From Clostridia bacterium (GTDB lineage: Bacteria; Bacillota; Clostridia; Christensenellales; Borkfalkiaceae), in assembly GCA_900767815.1 (NCBI GenBank), contig CAAGAM010000248.1, positions 1 through 64,000 on the forward strand: a stretch of 64,000 nt of DNA. The letters run 5' to 3'. A model generated the notes under the pieces. It saw only the letters and a program-made list of their open reading frames with translations. It had not been told where the DNA came from and searched no databases. Position numbers and translations under genes: made by a program. Shown here piece by piece: positions 60,858 to 64,000 of this stretch (position 1 is the first letter of the stretch; each line of letters begins with the position of its first letter).

Positions 60858-62224
60858 CTTCTCGCCTCTCTTACCATGGGAACAGCCTTCATTTCTTCGT
60901 CAAGTTTATCGTATACGCCTATGCCCGAACGCACCGCTTCGCGGCACAAAATCGGATCCTTGCGAAGTTTTTCGTCCAGAGCGAAATAATTTCTGAAGTC
61001 CTTTCGGCATAAAATCTTTAAATCTTCATAAGAAAACGGCGACTTATCGAACCATAAAACAAACGGTTTATCCGCGTTTTTCACGATATAGCTTTTAACG
61101 CAGTCGGAAACTATTTCCGGGTCGGAAAAGAGGGGGGAATCCTGAATATATTTCAGAACCGACCCGTCGGTTTTTGCGCAAAGGGCAATTACCTCCCTGT
61201 CGTCGGCATATTCGGAAATCGACGAAAAAAGCGTCTGAATGGCTTTGGGCGAATTGCGCTTCAGCCCCCGTATTATCTTTTCGCGCTCTTCCCTTTTTCC
61301 CGACGGTCTCGAATTCATGTACGCCATGAGATAGGGAAGCACACGCATTTTTTTATTCTGCACGGCATAAGGAAGAAGCTCTTTGACGATTTGCTGCGGC
61401 ACGGTGAATTTTTTGCATAAAAGTTCGGCGCACTTTCTGTCGTCCTTGTCTATAATTCTAAGAAGAAGCTCTTTTTTTCTTATTATGTTGCCGTCGCATA
61501 TTTCCAGAACGGAATAAAGTTTATCGTAATCGATCGTAAGCAAATCGATTTTTTGCGAACTCAGCCTTATTTTGAAGCCCTTTTCGGCTATTCTGTCGAA
61601 AAGCCCCGCGGGCATATCGTTGGAAAGGGAGTTGGGGGCAATCATTCCCCTTTCCTCCTTAACCGATTTATCGAAAACCTTATCGCTTAAAAACGCGTCG
61701 TCCGAAAAATAAACGTAAGACGTTCTGTCGCCGTTAAGCGCGGCAAGGCACACTTTTTCGTCCGCGCGGACTTCGTCCGAAAAAAACCTGATGTTTTTCG
61801 GATTTTTCGTTACGGCGATATATGCGATTTCCTTATCGGAAAAATATTCTTCGGGCAGAAGTTCGAGCGAAGTTCCGCCGCTTGCCGCAACGACTTTCGC
61901 AACTTCTCTGTTTTTTGCCGCTTCGCCCTTCAAATACCGATAGCTGAGAGGATAATCGGCTACGGCAACGAGCGCGACTTCCGAATCGGCGCGAACGGAA
62001 TCGGGCGCAAAGCGGATAAGGCTGCCATCCTGGCCGAAGCACGTTTTTGCAACCTCTTTATCGGCTTTCACACGATCGGACGCATAGCGATAAAGATCGG
62101 GTCGTTTCTCTGCGAGAGCGAGCGTAATATCTCTGTCGTTTTGCATTTCCGCGTCCGTTTTATAAGCCTCGGAATAAAAATTTATCTGCCTTACGGACAT
62201 GTCTTTTTTTACCGCGTCTTTCAT
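60854..62224 (-). CDS. DUF4116 repeat protein at the head of the MoxR-VWA operon
   Basis: This 456-residue protein starts with five or six units of about 35 residues in the DUF4116 style, for example NDRDITLALAEKRPDLYRYA, ADSEVALVAVADYPLSYRYL and SDKEIAYIAVTKNPKNIRFF. The C-terminal half (about 220-456) is helical and unassigned. DUF4116 repeats are thought to be protein-binding helical pairs. I start at the ATG at 62224 with AAGGGGG upstream; a longer frame would cross the -10. It overlaps the VWA gene by four bases, so DUF4116, VWA and MoxR proteins are made together and probably form one complex. Confidence 0.85.
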   Translation of the reverse strand: MKDAVKKDMSVRQINFYSEAYKTDAEMQNDRDITLALAEKRPDLYRYASDRVKADKEVAKTCFGQDGSLIRFAPDSVRADSEVALVAVADYPLSYRYLKGEAAKNREVAKVVAASGGTSLELLPEEYFSDKEIAYIAVTKNPKNIRFFSDEVRADEKVCLAALNGDRTSYVYFSDDAFLSDKVFDKSVKEERGMIAPNSLSNDMPAGLFDRIAEKGFKIRLSSQKIDLLTIDYDKLYSVLEICDGNIIRKKELLLRIIDKDDRKCAELLCKKFTVPQQIVKELLPYAVQNKKMRVLPYLMAYMNSRPSGKREEREKIIRGLKRNSPKAIQTLFSSISEYADDREVIALCAKTDGSVLKYIQDSPLFSDPEIVSDCVKSYIVKNADKPFVLWFDKSPFSYEDLKILCRKDFRNYFALDEKLRKDPILCREAVRSGIGVYDKLDEEMKAVPMVREARR

Positions 62225-62266
62225 GATTACCCCCTTATACCGATGGTTGTTTTTATCTATTATGTT

Positions 62267-62295
62267 ATTATAACACACATAGCGGATATTGTAAA
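62267..62295 (-). promoter_or_regulatory. Promoter of the eleven-gene unit
   Basis: On the minus strand TTTACA (62290-62295), 17 bases and TATAAT (62267-62272) form a strong promoter. No further terminator or good promoter was seen down to the hairpin at 48571, so all eleven genes can be read from it. Confidence 0.75.
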
Positions 62296-62333
62296 TTTAT
62301 ATGAGCGTTTTTCTTAACGATTTTTTTGTGAAA

Positions 62334-62380
62334 GAAAAAAATGCGGCGATTACCCGTTTTTTAAGGCTTCGCCGCATTTG
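62334..62380 (-). terminator. Terminator of the HU gene
   Basis: AAATGCGGCGA and TCGCCGCATTT form the stem, followed on the minus strand by TTTTTTTC. It insulates HU from the operon promoter just beyond. Confidence 0.85.
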
Positions 62381-62393
62381 TTTTTACTTGTAA

Positions 62394-62669
62394 TTACTGA
62401 TTGAATACGTCTTTGAACGTTTTGCTGAATTTTACGTTGGGAGCTTTGCAAGCTTTGATCTTGACTTTCTCGCCCGTCAAAGGATTAACGCCGTCTCTTT
62501 CGGCTTTATCCTTGATTTCGAAAGTAGCAAACCCCGAAATATGAATGTATTCGCCTTTTTTAAGCGAATCCGTAATCGTGTCTACAAACGCGTTGAAGTT
62601 AGCGTCCGCCTCTTTGATTGTGATCCCGAGCTTGTCCGCATACGCTCTGATGAATTCACTTTTGTTCAT
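62394..62669 (-). CDS. HU-family DNA-binding protein
   Basis: This 91-residue protein is a histone-like HU/IHF family member that bends and compacts DNA as a dimer. MNKSEFIRAYADKLGITIKE forms the dimer helices, GEYIHISGFATFEIKDKAER the first strands, and NPLTGEKVKIKACKAPNVKF the DNA-binding arm and last strand. The arm proline is in VNPLTGE. GGAGG precedes the ATG at 62669. The lone copy with its own promoter and terminator looks like a housekeeping HU rather than IHF. Confidence 0.96.
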   Translation of the reverse strand: MNKSEFIRAYADKLGITIKEADANFNAFVDTITDSLKKGEYIHISGFATFEIKDKAERDGVNPLTGEKVKIKACKAPNVKFSKTFKDVFNQ

Positions 62670-62769
62670 GTTTTTTCCTCCGGAATTTTTTATTTTCGCA
62701 AGCACCGCGAAAGCGTCGTTTTTTCAAGAAAAACAAGGCTTTTTGCTCATCGCCCGCCCGCTTATGCCT

Positions 62770-62797
62770 ATTATATCATATTTTTAGAAAATTTCAA
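62770..62797 (-). promoter_or_regulatory. Promoter of the HU gene
   Basis: On the minus strand TTGAAA (62792-62797), 16 bases and TATAAT (62770-62775) with an extended TGA before it give a strong promoter about 100 bases from the start codon. Confidence 0.75.
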
Positions 62798-62898
62798 CCC
62801 TTTTGAGGAAAATTTTCTTTTTTTTATAAAAAATTCACGGTTTTCCCTGCTTTTTCGACGGATCTTCCCGCATGATATCCGACAACGCGGCGTTTTGC

Positions 62899-62927
62899 TT
62901 GACAAAATCAATATATAATGGTATATT
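62899..62927 (+). promoter_or_regulatory. Promoter of the partial gene at the right edge
   Basis: TTGACA (62899-62904), 17 bases and TATATT (62922-62927) precede the ATG at 62966 by 38 bases. Confidence 0.65.
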
Positions 62928-62965
62928 TAAAAAGATATAATAACAATTTTCATTCGGACGATAAC

Positions 62966-64000
62966 ATGCAGGACGAACAATTAGTTTTAAATTTAAAGAA
63001 AAAAAGACGATTTCAAAGGCTCGACGCTTTGAAAAAACTCGTTAAGAGCGAAACTTTCGAAACCGAAAAAAACCTTAAGGCGAATATGAATTTTCAATGC
63101 CGCACCGAATTTTCGGGTTTTAATACGAACCCCTCTCTTTCGGCATACAAACTCATGAAAAACGGTTTCCCCGTTCATTCCGTCGTGGACTACGCTTCGC
63201 TTTCGGGCGCGGCGGAACTCATGAAAGCCGAGAAGATTTTAGGCGGAGTTTTTTACGTCGGAACGGAAGTAGTTTGCCGCGACAAGAATAAGGAAAACGT
63301 AAGAATGCTGTCTTTGGGCATCCCTCACGGAGAAATCAAGCCCTTCAACTTCGAGCTTTTCTTTTACAGAAAACTGCACAACGATTATACCGACGAGATT
63401 CTTAAAAAAATCAACGAGCGCATGAAAAAATTCGGTATAACCGTTTCCGCACCGCCGAGGACGTTTTTCAAAACCACTTCCGCGGAAGACGTTTTTATCT
63501 GCTTTGCGAACGCGATTATCGAAAAATTCAGAACGGGCGAAGCGATAACCGATTTTATCGTCAACGAACTTTCAGTCGTTCTTTCGGAAGACGACGAGAA
63601 GAGGCTCGAAGACACCGCTAACATTTTTTATAACTCCGACCTCGCGGCGACTCTTTATAACAACTATAAAATGAAGCTCCCCGAAAGAAAAGCCAAATCG
63701 GTTTCGGAATTCGTTTCCGCGAGCGACTCGCACGGGGCGATTTCTTCCCTTCTTTTAAACGGCGACGAAAACAAGGCTGTCGATTTTGCAATTAAAAACA
63801 AAATCAAAAGCATTACTTTCGATATAGACAAGGTTTCGCCCGATTTCGACGCGGCTTTGTTTTACGATAAATGTATCGCGGCGGGAATAATTCCGCTTGC
63901 GAGAATGGTTTGCGATTATCCCAAAAAGAAACTCGTGTGCGAATTTGCGGACGAGAAAACCGCCGAAGCATACCGCGAAACGACGTTCGCGGTGATAGGA
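62966..64000 (+). CDS. Partial PHP-like protein with degenerate metal ligands
   Basis: The first 345 codons of a gene continue past the window edge without a stop. Residues about 40-130 follow the order of a TrpH-type PHP domain, but the usual HxH reads FQCRTEFSGFNTN and the usual DHD reads VVDYASLSGAAEL, so most metal ligands are missing. YVGTEVVCRDKNKENVRM matches the strand with the conserved glutamate. The remaining part is unassigned, with KAVDFAIKNKIKSITFDID near residue 275. It may be a non-catalytic relative that binds a partner or nucleotide. No clear ribosome binding site precedes the ATG. Confidence 0.7.
   Translation, partial: MQDEQLVLNLKKKRRFQRLDALKKLVKSETFETEKNLKANMNFQCRTEFSGFNTNPSLSAYKLMKNGFPVHSVVDYASLSGAAELMKAEKILGGVFYVGTEVVCRDKNKENVRMLSLGIPHGEIKPFNFELFFYRKLHNDYTDEILKKINERMKKFGITVSAPPRTFFKTTSAEDVFICFANAIIEKFRTGEAITDFIVNELSVVLSEDDEKRLEDTANIFYNSDLAATLYNNYKMKLPERKAKSVSEFVSASDSHGAISSLLLNGDENKAVDFAIKNKIKSITFDIDKVSPDFDAALFYDKCIAAGIIPLARMVCDYPKKKLVCEFADEKTAEAYRETTFAVIG

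Noticed and set aside
1..64000. CRISPR arrays, rRNA, tRNA, prophage or transposase genes
   Set aside because: No regularly spaced identical repeats, no rRNA or tRNA cores, and no transposase, integrase or phage structural proteins were seen.

Overview
The window reads as a chromosome segment of an anaerobic, low-to-mid GC Firmicute of the class Clostridia. The evidence is Spo0A, SepF, WhiA, DegV proteins, a type III glutamine synthetase, a large Bacillus-type SRP RNA, a cysteine T-box leader, strong Shine-Dalgarno sites and canonical TTGACA-17-TATAAT promoters. No rRNA, tRNA, CRISPR array, phage or insertion sequence was found. An uncultured gut lineage near Christensenellales is a guess from gene style and is not shown by the sequence.

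Layout. 0.1-2 kb: two tandem DegV genes. 2.2-4.8 kb: a UvrD-like helicase with an inserted DEDDh exonuclease domain. 5.1-9.1 kb: pyrG and glnN behind a promoter with a perfect palindrome in its spacer. 9.1-12 kb: a TetR regulator and an acidic repeat protein. 12-15.8 kb: murB, a PHP hydrolase, whiA and trpS in one transcription unit. 15.8-24.1 kb: an orphan solute-binding-like protein and a 2383-residue surface lipoprotein. 24.4-27.8 kb: a metallophosphoesterase, an SGNH hydrolase and a GH78-like rhamnosidase read from an apparently leaderless promoter. 27.9-34.1 kb: a ferritin-like protein, then ileS, an rRNA methyltransferase and a pseudouridine synthase. 34.3-37.5 kb: SRP RNA, yggS, sepF, spo0A and a zinc-ribbon protein with an acidic tail. 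37.5-39.9 kb: T-box, cysE, cysS. 39.9-42.4 kb: a small accessory island with an XRE regulator, a relic of the mrp 3' end and a lipoprotein. 42.4-48.6 kb: mrp and recF diverging from dnaA, mnmG and three small genes. 48.6-62.3 kb: an eleven-gene minus-strand unit with DUF4116, VWA and MoxR genes, a heterodimeric ABC exporter and a shikimate cluster. 62.4-64 kb: HU and a partial PHP-like gene that runs off the edge.

How genes work together. The shikimate cluster covers DAHP synthase, dehydroquinate synthase, EPSP synthase, chorismate synthase, chorismate mutase and a shikimate dehydrogenase/kinase fusion. Only dehydroquinate dehydratase is missing. cysE and cysS share Cys-tRNA control. pyrG and glnN both handle glutamine nitrogen.

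The most unusual signal is not a gene. A DNA motif with consensus CTATAAGTCGATTATCGGC recurs about every 4 kb in both orientations, mostly inside unrelated coding sequences and in different reading frames. Other items worth a second look are the DUF4116-VWA-MoxR module with a degenerate metal motif, two apparently leaderless genes, the helicase-exonuclease fusion, a chorismate synthase lacking its first active-site histidine, and the mrp 3'-end relic.
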